Shown here: positions 35,041 to 47,000 of the stretch, in pieces | Numbering within the stretch: position 1 is the stretch's first letter | Layout: every line of letters starts with the position of its first letter | Source: Diphasiastrum complanatum | Taxonomy: Eukaryota > Streptophyta > Lycopodiopsida > Lycopodiales > Lycopodiaceae | DNA: 64,000 nucleotides | Assembly (NCBI GenBank): GCA_029204225.1 | Contig: CM055109.1 | Coordinates: 46,974,184 to 47,038,183 of the forward strand | Reading direction: 5' to 3' | The notes under the pieces: model-generated | Seen by the model: the letters and a program-made list of their open reading frames with translations, nothing else | The model's database searches: none | What the model was told of the DNA's origin: nothing | Translations under genes and position numbers: made by a program

Positions 35041-38000
35041 ATGATTGACTGTACAGCAGGATATATGTGTCACAAAGATAATCAATCAGATTTGAGCGAG
35101 ATTTCCTTGTTAGATCAAACTTTGGATACACCAATCACGTTTCCACTAAATGTGCAGAATGTAGCCTGGATATCAATAGAACCTATACCAGATCCGATTG
35201 AGGATGAACTCATTTTTGTGAGTCATGCCTTGACTTATGATGGCAATGTTGAACTTACGGATGAGTAGATTCTAAATCATATGGATCTGACTAGATTTGG
35301 AGTGCGTAATGTTCCTGATGAACCAGCCCAAAGCAGTTATATTGAAGGAAGATAGGATCACAGGATCGATGACGAAGAAACAAGCTAAGCAACAATGTAA
35401 TATGGTCCTGAAGTAAAAAAATCTCCCTCAAAAGATTGGTTCAAAAAAAGTGCCACCCTTATTGGATAAAGGCAAAAGAAAAGTCGAGGATGATTCTTCA
35501 AGTCAGAATTCTAGTAAGACATCATCGTCTAGGAAGTCTTCACCTTTGAAGAAAAATTTATCTTCTCCGAAGTCATCACCTCCACGATCAATTCTTGCTA
35601 AGAAGGTTAAGTGAAGATCCAAGACAAGTCCTTTCGAAAAAGAACAACCAAATGTAGTCCAACATGATATGCCCGAGCATTTTAAATGTTATACACTAGA
35701 TGATGTGGTTATCATGTTACCTAAAGCACACCGTGAACCTGAAGAACACATTCCAGAATCTAAAGAGGTCTACGATGGCCCAGTTAGGACACAGCCAATG
35801 AATCTTGCCGAACCAAGAGAACCGAAAAAAATTGTACAAGTTGGATCACAACTTACTCCTGAACAGTATCAAGCACTACACATGTTACTTATTAAGTATC
35901 AAGATTGCTTTGCATGGACTTATCGAGATCTGAAGGGTATTCCGACATCAGTGATTCAACATACCATACCTTTAGTACCTGATGCAATTCCAAAGGTTAC
36001 AAAGTTCTATCGCTGTAATCCTAATGTGGCGGACCTGATAAAGAAAAAACTTCAGAGATTGCTTGATGCCGATTTCATTTATGAGATCGAGCACACTGAA
36101 TGGATTTCACCGATTGTCATTGTTCCTAAGAAAAATAGAAAATTGCGGATCTGTGTGAATCTCAAAGCGTTGAACAAAGTGACGTGGAAGGATCACTTTC
36201 CGTTACCTTTTACTGAAAGCATTTTGGATCGCCTTGCCGGAGCGGAATCTTATAGTTTTTTGGAGGGATTTAGTGGTTACAACCAGGTTAAGATTGCAAC
36301 TGCCGATCGTCACAAAACTGCTTTTGCAATAGAATGGGGTACCTATGCTTACAAAGTAATGTTGTTTGGACTCTGTAATGCACCAAGTTCATTCCAAAGA
36401 GTAATGCATTTTGCTTTTAAAGATTATCTGTAGAAATTCCTTGAAATTTACTTGGATGACCTGGGAGTCCATAGTACAGATGCAGACCACTTGAATCGAT
36501 TGGAAAAAGTATTTGAAAGATGTCGCAAATATCAGATTTTTTTAAATCCAGAAAAATGTCAGATATGGGTTTCCCACGGAGTTGTGCTTGGGTATGTGAT
36601 ATCGAGACATGTGATTGCCACAAATTATTCTAAGATCAAAGTTATTGTGGAATTGCCACCGCCAGCAACAATTCGTGGAGTTTATGTGTTTATGGGTCAT
36701 GTGAACTACTATCGAATTTTTATTATTTTCTTTGCGGATTTAGCACGACCTATATACAAAATGACTATTGTTCCTATTTGGACAGTAAAGGTGTTAGAAG
36801 CCTTTGAAAAATTAAAAAAAGCATGAACTTCAGCACCAATACTACGTTCTCCAGATTGGACGATAGAGTTTCATGTTCATACGGATGTCTCAAAATACGC
36901 CATTGGATAAGTTTTGACGCAGCCAGGTGACTATAAGAAGGATTATCCTATACGATTTGCAAGCAGACGACTTACGAATCTAGAAAAGAATTATTCAACA
37001 ACGGAACGTGAGGCATTAGCCATGATTTTTTTCTGTTCGAAAATTTTGTCACTATCTCATGGGAACACACTTTGCATTTTATACGGATCATCAACCGCTA
37101 CTTTACTTGGTAAACAAGACATGCAATACTGGACGTATTGCAAGATGGTTATTGTTATTGACTGAATTTGACTTTCGAATGGTGGTTCGAAAGGGCAAGC
37201 AACATTATCTAGCCGATCACGTTTCGCGAATCGAATCCGCACCAGTTAACACTGAAGTGGATGATGAACTGCCAGATGCTGCGTTGTTCTATGTTGAAGC
37301 AGTACTTGAGTGGGCAACAGATATTGTTGAGTACCTGATGCTAGGATAACCGAATGACTCCTTGACAAAAGTACAGAAGAGACAACTGATTCATAAGGCT
37401 CAACCTTATCAATTGATTGCCAGACAATTGTATCATCGTGGATCAGATAATATTTTGCGAAGATGTGTTTTATCACATGAAGTTCCAGATTTAATCATGT
37501 TTTCACATGATGGCATGGGTGGAGGAGACTTCTCTACAGATATTACTGTTCACAAACTTTTGCAATCAAGTTGTTGGTGGCCTACGCTTCACAAGGACAC
37601 AATTTTTTTATTCAGACATGTGATGTTTGCCAGCAAGCACGACAACCTACTCGTCAGAACTATGAACCCTTGCATCTGATTTTATCGCAAGCACCATTTG
37701 AAAAATGGGGATTGGATTATGTTGGACCTATTCACCTAGCCGCGCAAGGATCTCAGGCCCGATACATTATCGTAGCAACTGATTATATGACCAAGTGGGT
37801 TGAAGCCAAAGTTGTCAAAGTTGCTGTTTGAAAATCTACGGCCAAGTTTCTATAAGAAAATATTATAATCAGATTTGGATGTCCGATCGAGATTGTCAGT
37901 GACAGGGGTACACACTTTGTTAATCAAACAATAAAGTGTTTACTGGAAGATTTTTTTCATTATACACAGATTTAGTACTCCCTACTATCCTAGAGGGAAT

Positions 38001-38430
38001 GGCCAAGCTGAATCTTGCAATAAGATTCTCTACACTATTATGACAAAGACATTTGAAGCGAGTCAGTCTGATTGGGAACATAAACTGTATGCAACATTAT
38101 GGGCATTCAGAACTGCTTACAAAAATAGTACAAATCAAACATCTTTTCAACTGGTTTATGGTCAAGATGTTGTCATGCCAATTAAATTTTTAATCCCATC
38201 CTTACGCATAGCAGCAATAGAACAATTAAATGATGATAAGTCTTTACAACTCCGTCATGAAGCATTGCACAAATTATGTGAAACCCGATTGATGGCAGTT
38301 CATGGCTTAGCAGTAGAGAAAGGCCGCCGCAAGGCATGGCACGATCGTCGATTGCACAAAAAAGATCTAAAAGCAGGAGATCTTGAGAAATCTTCGTTGA
38401 GCTCTCAAACTGTACATCCACTTTAGATTT
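35041..38430 (+). pseudogene. Gypsy pol block (RT, RNase H, integrase) inverted relative to its LTRs
   Basis: Plus strand. A degenerate spacer (35041-35660) leads into RT: QYQALHMLLIKYQDCFAWTY, DADFIYEIEHTEWISPIVIV, then YSFLEGFSGYNQVKIA and LFGLCNAPSSFQRVM. The catalytic box YLDDLGVHS follows an in-frame TAG (36431-36433). RNase H shows RFASRRLTNLEKNYSTTERE and FYTDHQPLLYLV. Integrase shows a broken zinc region (CDVCQQARQPT), the core GLDYVGPIHL, YIIVATDYMTKWVEAK, and SDRGTHFVNQ in the next frame. The wording (FAWTYRDLKGI) is of the non-chromoviral Athila/Tat group. At least four stops or shifts inactivate it. Both LTRs, the protease and the accessory region all read on the minus strand, so this block is in reverse. 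Confidence 0.88.
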
Positions 38431-38439
38431 ATCTAATTT

Positions 38440-38820
38440 GAGGTGGGCAAAGGTTCCTATCCAGGAACACCCCAAATTTTGAGCTAGGCGAAGGATCAAT
38501 GATATGCCATTTTGGAAACCTTCGCTGAGCATCTTAACCTCATTATGAACCTTCGACGACCTGCTAGATGATTTTAAAATGTCCAAATTAGGTTATTTAT
38601 AGGTTCAAATCTAGAAAAAATGCATTTATGACAATACCTGGGTGAAGGACCCTTTTGGGCGAAGGTTCATCCTTCGCTAGCCTTGGAAAACATTCGTTGC
38701 AAATTTTTGTTCAGAACTGATCAGCCAAACTACTATTTAGTGTACTGGGCCCACCAAATTAAATGAACTTCCAATTTTTTCGCTGGTCGATCACAAGTGT
38801 GATCCTTTGTTGATGAATCG
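38440..38820. repeat. CTTCGCC-rich spacer beside the inverted pol
   Basis: Gene-free sequence with recurring words CCTTCGC, CTTCGCTGA, GGCGAAGG. It resembles 6370-7300 in composition and word content. It lies between the integrase end and the protease end, at one presumed edge of the inverted segment. Confidence 0.5.
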
Positions 38821-38829
38821 TCACCCTCT

Positions 38830-39836
38830 TTTTAAACCACTGGTTTGATAGTCCATGTTGTAGGATCAACTTTAACTGCACATTCACGATTTTCAAAAGT
38901 GATTTTTCCGGTGCCCCAGTTATGACTTACTTGCGCAACTCGTAACCATGGACGTCCAATAGAACACGGTAGACATTTGGCGCTTCTGGTAAGTCCATCA
39001 CTACGAAAGTATTGATGAACTATACTCTCGCAATTCTGACAGGTATATCTTCCACCATTCCTCGTGGACGAACTATCGTTTGATCAACTAGCTTAATAGC
39101 AAAAGTAGCAGGCTTAATCTTTGTAAGGCCCCATTTTGCACATAACTTTGTAGAGATCAGGTTAACTCTTGAACTGCCATCTATCACGGCCGCTTTTTTA
39201 GGAAATTGTCTATGTTGTATCGGCAGAGTGATATTCTTTTGTTCAATTTGCCAAGCGGCTCCAACATGGAGTACTTCGTTAGATTCTTCAAATCCAACAC
39301 AAAAAAGTGGCTCCTGATGAACTTTTGGTTCTTCTTGAGCTAACTTTTGTGCTAGGACTTCTTTTGCTTTTGGCACCAACTTCAGGAACCCTCCTAATGA
39401 GATATTGATCTTGCTAGACAAAATGTTCATGAGCAGTTCTGTTTGCTTTGCTTCCGGTTCAGTCATCTTGAAGGGTTCTTCATGATGATGTAACTGATCA
39501 TTCATATCTCGTAAATTTCTTGGAGACTGCAATGGTGAAGACTGAACTTCAACTGTTGCTTTAGTAGCTTCAAGCTCCTCTTCTTCTTGCAGATGTTTGA
39601 TCCACTGCCTCATATTCTGATATCTTCGTTTTTCTACATTAAGATTTGGATAGACTCCAGATGTTGTTGGTATATCGTTCAATGGTATAGAATCAGCAAG
39701 TAGATCCACTACTGGTTCTTTTTGCTTCTGTGTTCTGGTGACCACCATCAAGGGTGCACTTGGTTTATTCGGAGCTACTGGTCTTTGCTTGATTGTTATC
39801 AAATTTACAGGTGTTGTAGCTGGACATGCAATCCCA
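38830..39836 (-). pseudogene. Gypsy protease with upstream Gag remnant
   Basis: The minus-strand frame from 39856 into 39020 reads through the LTR edge. It includes a Glu/Lys-rich region (KEVLAQKLAQEEPKVHQEP) and a retropepsin-like core KKAAVIDGSSRVNLISTKLC followed by FAIKLVDQTIVRPRGMVEDI. The active-site triplet is D-G-S instead of the usual D-G/S-G. Beyond a shift, near 38970-38880, RPWLRVAQV-like and VSHNWGTGKITFENREC pieces continue the post-protease region seen in Athila/Tat elements. PBS and most of gag are missing: the protease region starts directly at the 5' LTR edge. Orientation equals that of the LTRs and opposes the pol block. Confidence 0.75.
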
Positions 39837-40311
39837 ATAACAATCAGATCCAACAATTAGCAAAAATCCAAAGAAAGCATGAGAGATGGAGAAGGAAAGA
39901 AGAAGAGCAAGGACATTCATCAACCCATATATGAAGAGAACCAATCTGCTTTATTGAAATGAGGAAATGAACATGAGGAGCAACTCAAGTTGGTCCCTTC
40001 TTATAGTAGAGAGGAGGACCCTGGCCTCCGAATCCTATTGGTCCATTCTTGTCTCTCTTTTTATTCAAATTTAAAAAAGTGTGGGAACCATCAAAATTGG
40101 AGGGAAACCCAACTTTATTCACTAACTTGACATTTAGGCCCTACGACATTAAAAGTCCCACAAAAAGGCCTAAAGTCCTTATATTGACTTCTAACTAATC
40201 AATCAAATAACTATGTGATCATCGGGGCGGACTTACACACGCAGGGTGCCAAATCCCTCTCACTTATTAACTAGGGTTAGGGTTGTCTTGGGATCCGCAA
40301 ACCCTCCAACA
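39837..40311 (-). mobile_element. 5' LTR of the rearranged gypsy element
   Basis: 475 bases nearly identical to 31400-31884, in the same orientation, with scattered substitutions and a few small indels. On the minus strand it begins TGTTGGAGGG at 40311 and ends GGGATTGCA. No standard primer-binding site follows; instead protease-region sequence begins, so an internal deletion removed the PBS and 5' gag. Confidence 0.85.
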
Positions 40312-42035
40312 TCCATGCTTTCCAGGAGTACTCAAGCTCGAATCCTACTTTTAAACAAAAATTAACTTAGACGAAAAATTACGATATTTCTTAAACTACG
40401 TGAGCTAGAACATTAGAGTTGGCTAGTACAGTCACGAATTAGTGTTAGGGAAAATCCATGCCATGCTAACCCTTGAGACTGTTAAGACTCTTGCGCAAAT
40501 CCATGTGTTTCGAGCCAAAAACACTAATGAAAAGACTAAAGTACTTGTTAGGTTTGGTAAAAAATTATAGATAGCAAAAGTTGAGCAATTGAGTGCAATT
40601 TAAGATAAATCATTGAGTTTGGTTATGCAAGTAGCATAGAGAGCAAACAGAGTTATAGAGTAAAGAATTTGTTTTAGTATATAGAGTAAGGTGCATGCCT
40701 ATTACTTGATAATCGAAGCTTTGGTTTTACCTTTCCTCAATGAAAATACTTAATGAAGCAAACAGTGGCTCGTACCTGAATAGAGGTGGATGTGTTTTCT
40801 TGTGAGGATGTCATGATTCTTCCACAATATAGGAGTATTTAAGAAGCCAAACACAATACAAATATATCAAGTTTTGATACTATAAAAACAACTTGAAAGA
40901 TAACCTCCAACATCAGAGAGTTAAGTGTTTGCTTTGCAAGAATAGACTTAGTTGAGAGAAATAGCAAGTAATAGCTTTTGAAAGCATGAGATGATTAGGT
41001 TGTAACTAAACACGTTAAAGAAAGATAGCTATTCTTGAAACGTCATACCTGACTTTGGATTGGTATGAGAGATGTAATCAAGAATCACACGAAGCTATAT
41101 GTGAGAAGTAGAGGTCCAAATCGAACAATAAGTAGGCTGAGAAGAACGGACAACAAAAAGCTTTAAGTGATGCTAAAAGTTTGCTTTCATGAGTCATGTA
41201 AAACATGTGGAAGAATGATATGAAAGGTGTCATGTAGCAGTATGACGATTTCATTGTTGATAACGGTCGCGGTGATCCACCAGCGAACTAATACATTGAT
41301 AATCATGCTAATAGTGGGCTGATTGTTATGCAATCAAATGTGTTATATTAGCAGGTTGTATCAGCGCTTAAAATGGTGTGAGGTGGGCGCTAAAAAGCGT
41401 GGGTTCCTCACGTGTAGCTGGCGGCCAGCAGACGCGCTCTATTGTGGAATGTTTACTGATAAAAAATGACATATACTAAGCCAATTTATATAGTGGTGTA
41501 TCAACAATGGATCAATACAAAAAAATGAGCAAAATCGATGCAAAAAAACCATAGCTCGTCACGGCCAGCCAGCAATGGAGGTGTGTAAGAAATGATTATG
41601 AAAACATGTATATTCAAGCCATGATAGAATGTATGACAAAGACTCACCAGTGAAGGTTGTAGGTCGCGATCCATGAGTGTAGGTGGGTGCTGCCGATCAG
41701 TTAACAATATGAGAAAGCAAAGAATGGAGAAGTAGAGAAGAAATGAGAGAAAACGTAATGAAGGCTATGAACTACGTCATGTATGAATAGCCATAGGTTC
41801 TCCTCTTAGGTCAGCATACAAAGCTTGTGGAAGACTTGACATGATGGCTTGAAGCCATCGTTTCCATTCGTTAATTAAACCAGGGTTGATCTCGACCATT
41901 AAAAGGAGACCATTTGAAACTTAAGTTTCTTATTTTTATGATAAAGGACAATTTTTTTGAAGGACGAGACATCGAACCATGATGCCGAAAAAAATTGTTT
42001 AGCAAGATGGGGTAATGTAAAATCAGATACTATCC

Positions 42036-42039
<4 letters not shown>
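40312..42039. other. Gene-free intergenic stretch
   Basis: Apart from a short match of 40440-40520 to 31040-31130, no gene, RNA or bounded repeat is recognised. Short frames such as 41501-41707 (minus) show no family features. Confidence 0.5.

Positions 42040-42131
<92 letters not shown>
42040..42131. repeat. (GA)46 microsatellite
   Basis: About 92 bases of pure GA repeat. The plus-strand frame 41957-42367 that runs through it is an artefact of the repeat having no stops. Confidence 0.95.
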
Positions 42132-42132
<1 letters not shown>

Positions 42133-43300
42133 GAATGGTCAAGCTTGCAACCCTACCAAATCTCCTAAATTACTAGATCTTGCATTGGCATGCAAGTTGT
42201 TTTTAAACACAAGGAGTGTAAGCTTTAAACAAATAGTCTTAGCCCCCCATGTCTACCGTCAACGCTCATATGAGCAAAAGGTTTTCACAAAATTGAAGGT
42301 AGTTGCAAAGTGGCCCAAAATTGAATCGAAACAACGCACAAAGGCACTCATCGGCATGAGACTATAATTACCACTTATCGAAGGGCAATTGAACATACCT
42401 CCTCATGTGGCACATGCATTTATTCCATGTTTGTATCCATGGTTGCCCCATAGGTTAATTCCCACCTTGTGCAAAAAGCAGGGAGGCCACTTGAAGTGAA
42501 ATCAACCATAAAGATGAGAGTATCTTGCGGCCTTTCCACTTGTTTGTCTTTTACATGGAATCGCCCTTGGAAGTTACAACATTGGCACATTTCAGAAATG
42601 TACTGCCTAAATCGCATGCTGGCAAAACACCAAGGAGATCAGAATACTCTTCCAAGAGGCTATGCTTTCACCTTTGCATTTTTCGATAAATGTCAGGCAA
42701 ATCCAAGTATTTTGAATTTTAAATTTTGTGATATCCACTTGTTCTAGCTATTTGTGGAAGTGAATAAGCAATGATCATACATGTTTTTTTTGGTGGGAGT
42801 ATGAGTTACAAATTATGTCATAACAAATCCTTTAATCAAAAGAGTAAAACTTTGATGTATTTCAATTTAAAACATTACAAAATAATTGTCAAAAATTCAT
42901 GTAGGGCTAATGCTCATAGATATAAATCACTTGGCAAGTTTTGATTTTCCATATATGTTGGCTATTTAGAGAGGTCGTGTGTCTGAATTATAGGAATTGG
43001 TAGAAAATATTATTGGTGCAAAACCGAGTTGATACTAGTGTTAAGCGGGTATAATATGAGTTTGATAATCAATACGAATATCAATACCCAAACCCAGCTA
43101 ATATATTTTTCTTCGAGAATCGATCTATTTTAAGAACCTTTGATATAGGGCTGAGTAATACTCATTAAAACCTTATTAGTAATCAACTTCATACCTCGCA
43201 GATAACAACCGAAACTCTCAAAGTATAGGGACTTTTGCTAACATTCATAATCAACACAGAGGAATGTAAGAAAAAAAGTCATCAATTGAAGTAGAAGGGT
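42132..43300. other. Gene-free intergenic stretch upstream of NPSN
   Basis: No recognisable gene or bounded repeat. A plus-strand frame at 42469-42747 has no family resemblance. The sequence becomes AT-rich toward 43200. Confidence 0.45.
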
Positions 43301-43525
43301 GGGTATTAAAAAAAAACACTACACTTGGGGAGAAAGGGCCAACAATGATTTGAATTTTGAACCTCCTCCTACCATTTGGCACGCCTGCCATGGCCTCAAC
43401 CGCCACTAGATGTATCGTTTTTTCTTTTCTCCTCGTGTAAAGCACTCGTTGGTGGCGGGCTGGATTCGAACTCATGACCCCAAGATGAGGAAAGGTAGTC
43501 GTTACCAACTCGCGAATTATTATTA
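43300..43525 (-). mobile_element. tRNA-derived SINE-like element
   Basis: On the minus strand an A-box-like GAGTTGGTAACGACT (about 43510-43497) is followed about 25 bases later by a B-box GAGTTCGAATC (43473-43463). This is the internal RNA polymerase III promoter arrangement of tRNA genes. The flanking acceptor stem does not pair and the sequence continues for about 150 bases to a T-rich run (GTGTTTTTTTTTTAAT, about 43310). That is SINE structure rather than a functional tRNA. No convincing target duplication was seen. Confidence 0.55.
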
Positions 43526-43582
43526 TTGGGGGACAGCAATGATATGGTAATCGTAGCTATTCGCCATAGCTTGTATTTTGAA

Positions 43583-43640
43583 GCATCTCGGCGCCATCGC
43601 CATCGCCATCGCCATAGCCATAGCCATACCCATGCTTTCT
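43583..43640 (+). repeat. (CATCGC)n / (CATAGC)n hexamer run
   Basis: Seven to eight imperfect copies of a 6-base unit (GCCATC, GCCATA, CCCATG) in the probable 5' untranslated or promoter region of the NPSN gene. The unit is short and in-phase, as in slippage-generated repeats. Confidence 0.75.
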
Positions 43641-43672
43641 CTCGCCTTTAGCGTCTCCTGCTGAATCCGAAG

Positions 43673-43796
43673 GTTTTTTCTTCACACCCGCCTTCATCTC
43701 TCTCTCTCAGGCTATCGATCCATAGCTTCTGATTATAATGCAGTGAAAATTCTGACAAATGCTGTGTATCTTGTGTTCTGATGCAGCTTTTCAAGC
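43673..43796 (+). other. Possible 5'-UTR intron of NPSN
   Basis: AAG|GTTTTTTC at 43671-43680 could be a donor and TTCTGATGCAG at 43786-43796 a good acceptor, giving a leader exon that continues to the start codon at 44001. The donor is weak and no transcript evidence is available. Confidence 0.3.
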
Positions 43797-44000
43797 CGGA
43801 TCTGCAGAGGTATTTATCAGCAAGGACGATATAGGCATCGTCAGGGAGAGGAGGGTGATAGGAAGCAGCAGCGGTTAAGGTGGGGGTGGGGGTGGAAGAG
43901 CCGGGAGGCTGCGTGAGCAGGTCTGGCTAATAACAGGGGATCGGAGCAGGGCGTGGGGCGCTTTGTGCGCATCGACGATTTTCCATCACCGTCGCATCAA

Positions 44001-47000
44001 ATGGCATCCGGATTCGAACTCAGTCCAGAGCTTGCAGATCTGGACGGACAGCTCAAAGATCTCTTCCGTGCTCTCTCGTAAGTCACTCCGTGCTACTGCT
44101 TAGAATGTGATGTGGATTCTTGCTTTCAGAGATATGAAAAGTGTGTATGTGTGTGTCTCATCAGGCGCATTGTGGCATGCTTACAACATTAAATGTCGCT
44201 AATTTCATTCTCTCACAAAAAAAAATGATATAATTGACCTAAGAAATTCTTCAATATTACTTGCTTTGCGTTTGAAGTGCATTTGCACAGTGCGTAGCGA
44301 CTATAAGTTATGGATCACTCGTTCTGGATGTTCAGTTTCGATGGCCTTTACGGGCAAGCGATTTTTACCTTTTGGTTCCTTTGTGAAACCATAATGCACG
44401 AATCTTTGCCCCTAGCTAAGCAGCCAGTTAGGCGTATTGTAGCTAAGTCAGCTTCTCTTCTAAATAACATCCCATCTCTTGTTTCAATTGCATTTATGTA
44501 GCCGAAGTTAGAGGGGTTTGTACTCAGGATCCGACGGATACCCCCAGGCTCAGGAATGAAGTCCTCTAGTCTGTGGCTTTTCACATCCACGAAATGCTTG
44601 TATTTGTAATTGTAGCCCTTAGAAATTTTAAGAACAGCTTGGGCTGTGCGAGACGTAAGGCAGCACTTAACGTAACCTTGCGACCTAGGGCCGCTACATT
44701 GTCAAGAAAGGAGCAAAACTTGGAGTGGTCTGCGAAAACCGTCTGCAAATCACCAAAAAGCAGTCTAATAGTTGCTGTGATTGCTCTTTATTGAAGTTGG
44801 CATATCAGCATGCCAAGACTCTATATGGCATCCACATAGAACAATGACATTAATTTCAGATGAACTATTTTTGAGTTAGCGCCTAGGCTATTCGACAAAC
44901 GCAATCTTTCAGGTAAACTTTTCTACGCCAAATGAGCATGCGAACGGTTGTAGAGGGAGACCTCTAGAGGTCCTAAAATCAATGGGTGAGCCATAGCAGT
45001 TGAACATCAATGCATAGTGAACAGCTTATGAGCATTTGAAGCACTTCAGCAGGCTATCCACAAGCATAGTTTAAACATTTGAAGCACTGCAGCAGGCTGT
45101 CACAAGCATATGAGCATTTGAAGCATGTCCATAGCTAACAGCTCGTCTAACTCAAATCCTCATCTGTTGAGGAACTTGCCCAGCCATCAGATCTGAAGAA
45201 CTATTGCCCCTGGAGAATTTGCAAGAGATAGTCTGCTCAACTTGGCTCCGCTCAGATCAGTCCCAGAATGGACTTTGCTCAAATTAAAAAAATTGCCTGG
45301 AGAATAACAGCTCAATCATATTTCACAGCTTTAGCAGCAAAGTAGTTTGAGAATTTGAGGAGGCTGTCCAGGATGCTTGCTCACAGATTGACTTTTGGGT
45401 GCATAGAACAATGCAGGTAGGCCACTCTAGGGTTAGCTGCAATCAGTTAAGCCTTAATCACCCGTTAGCACTAACAAGTTCAGCTAATGATTACTTAACT
45501 AAACCCCATGCTAACTGCAGATGGGGCCCCGCCCTTACAATGCTAAACAAAGGGCCTTTGAGCAAGACTTAGCATTGTGAATAAAGCAGGGTGTAGAGAA
45601 TAGTTGTCAACAAACTGCAAGGAGAAGCCAATAACTAGGAGATAGAAGAACTAAGAACATATATATCCAAAGTTCGTCAAGTAGGACTAGAATAAGAGTT
45701 AGAGGATGTATAAAACAGGGTCAAGTAACTCTCAAAAAAACATTAGAAGGAAAAAGAAAAGTTTTTAGTTTTTGCCTAATGGTTTTGACCCCGTGTGGAA
45801 CTTGTCTACTATGTTGGAATGATTGTTTTAACTCTGATCATTCTTGTTAGGATAATTGCATCACTTGTTTATGGTTTGAAAACTACATCAATAATGCTTG
45901 TCATATTGGAGAACGTTTGTAAAATTTGACTGTTAAAGGAAGGTATATGTTAGACTCTCTATTTGAACTTACCAATCAACCAACCATAATTGAAAGTATA
46001 CAAAGTAAAATCTTCATTAATTAATTAATGGTTAGAGGCCTAAAACTCAAGAGGTTGGTATGGATCTAACAATGACTCATCGGGGAAGTGGATCAGGTGG
46101 CCTAGTTAGGTTGTTGATGTGTCCAGTGAGGTGTCATAGTTCACTACTAGTGGTGGAGGGGCCTTGGAGGGTATAAGTATAACTAGTGAATGCTTGATTC
46201 TGGCGATTGTAGCTACATGTTGCATCTTGCTAGTGTGAAACCTGGTTAGAATTAATGGTTAATTGTAGAGGCCAGCCTGCGTGCTAGAAGGCCTATTTCT
46301 ATTTTAGTATAGGTACTATCTATTTTTAGTATAGGTACCTAAGTTAGTACCAGTTTTGCTAGAATAGTATAGAAATCTATTTTAACCAAGTTTGCATAGA
46401 TTTCTATTGTTAAGACTTCATAATTAGCATTTCAATTGCTATTGTAGTAGAATAGCTTTTGCGTTTCATTGTGGACAGCCTCTATAAGAGTAGATGGGCG
46501 CCCACCTCCATTGTCATCTCAGTTTCCAGCTTATGAAGCATAGCTTCTTGCAGTCTCTCTTCTTCTTCAGCTTGTGGTTGATGTTTTGTGTGAGTACTAA
46601 TAAGATTAGTCTACTCCGATTAGAGAATCTCTTCGATTCTAACATGGTATCAGAGCCATCTCGTTAAGATCGGGATCTACGGAAGGAGAAGATCAGCGCT
46701 GCAGGTTTTACTGGTGGAGATCGCATCTATTGGAGGTGCTATTTGGTGAAGGTTGTATCTGGTGGAGGCACCATCCTGTGTAGATTTTTCTGGTGGAGGT
46801 CACATCTGGCGCAGGTAGTACCTGGAAAGAAATCAGCAGGAGCAGGCAGATCTGAGGGCGGCAGCTTCTGGACAGGCAACAATATTAGTCAGGCAGATCT
46901 GAGGGAGGCAGCATCCAGAACAAGAGAACAGGTGTTTTCTAGTGCAGACAGATCTGGTGCAAGCACACTTGAACAACAGGTCAAAACTGGTGCAGATTTA

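Noticed and set aside
41957-42367. Plus-strand 136-residue frame rich in Arg-Glu
   Set aside because: Produced by the (GA)46 tract; flanking residues match nothing.
43455-43515. A functional tRNA gene
   Set aside because: A- and B-boxes are present but the acceptor stem does not pair and no clean anticodon arm forms; SINE-like structure fits better.
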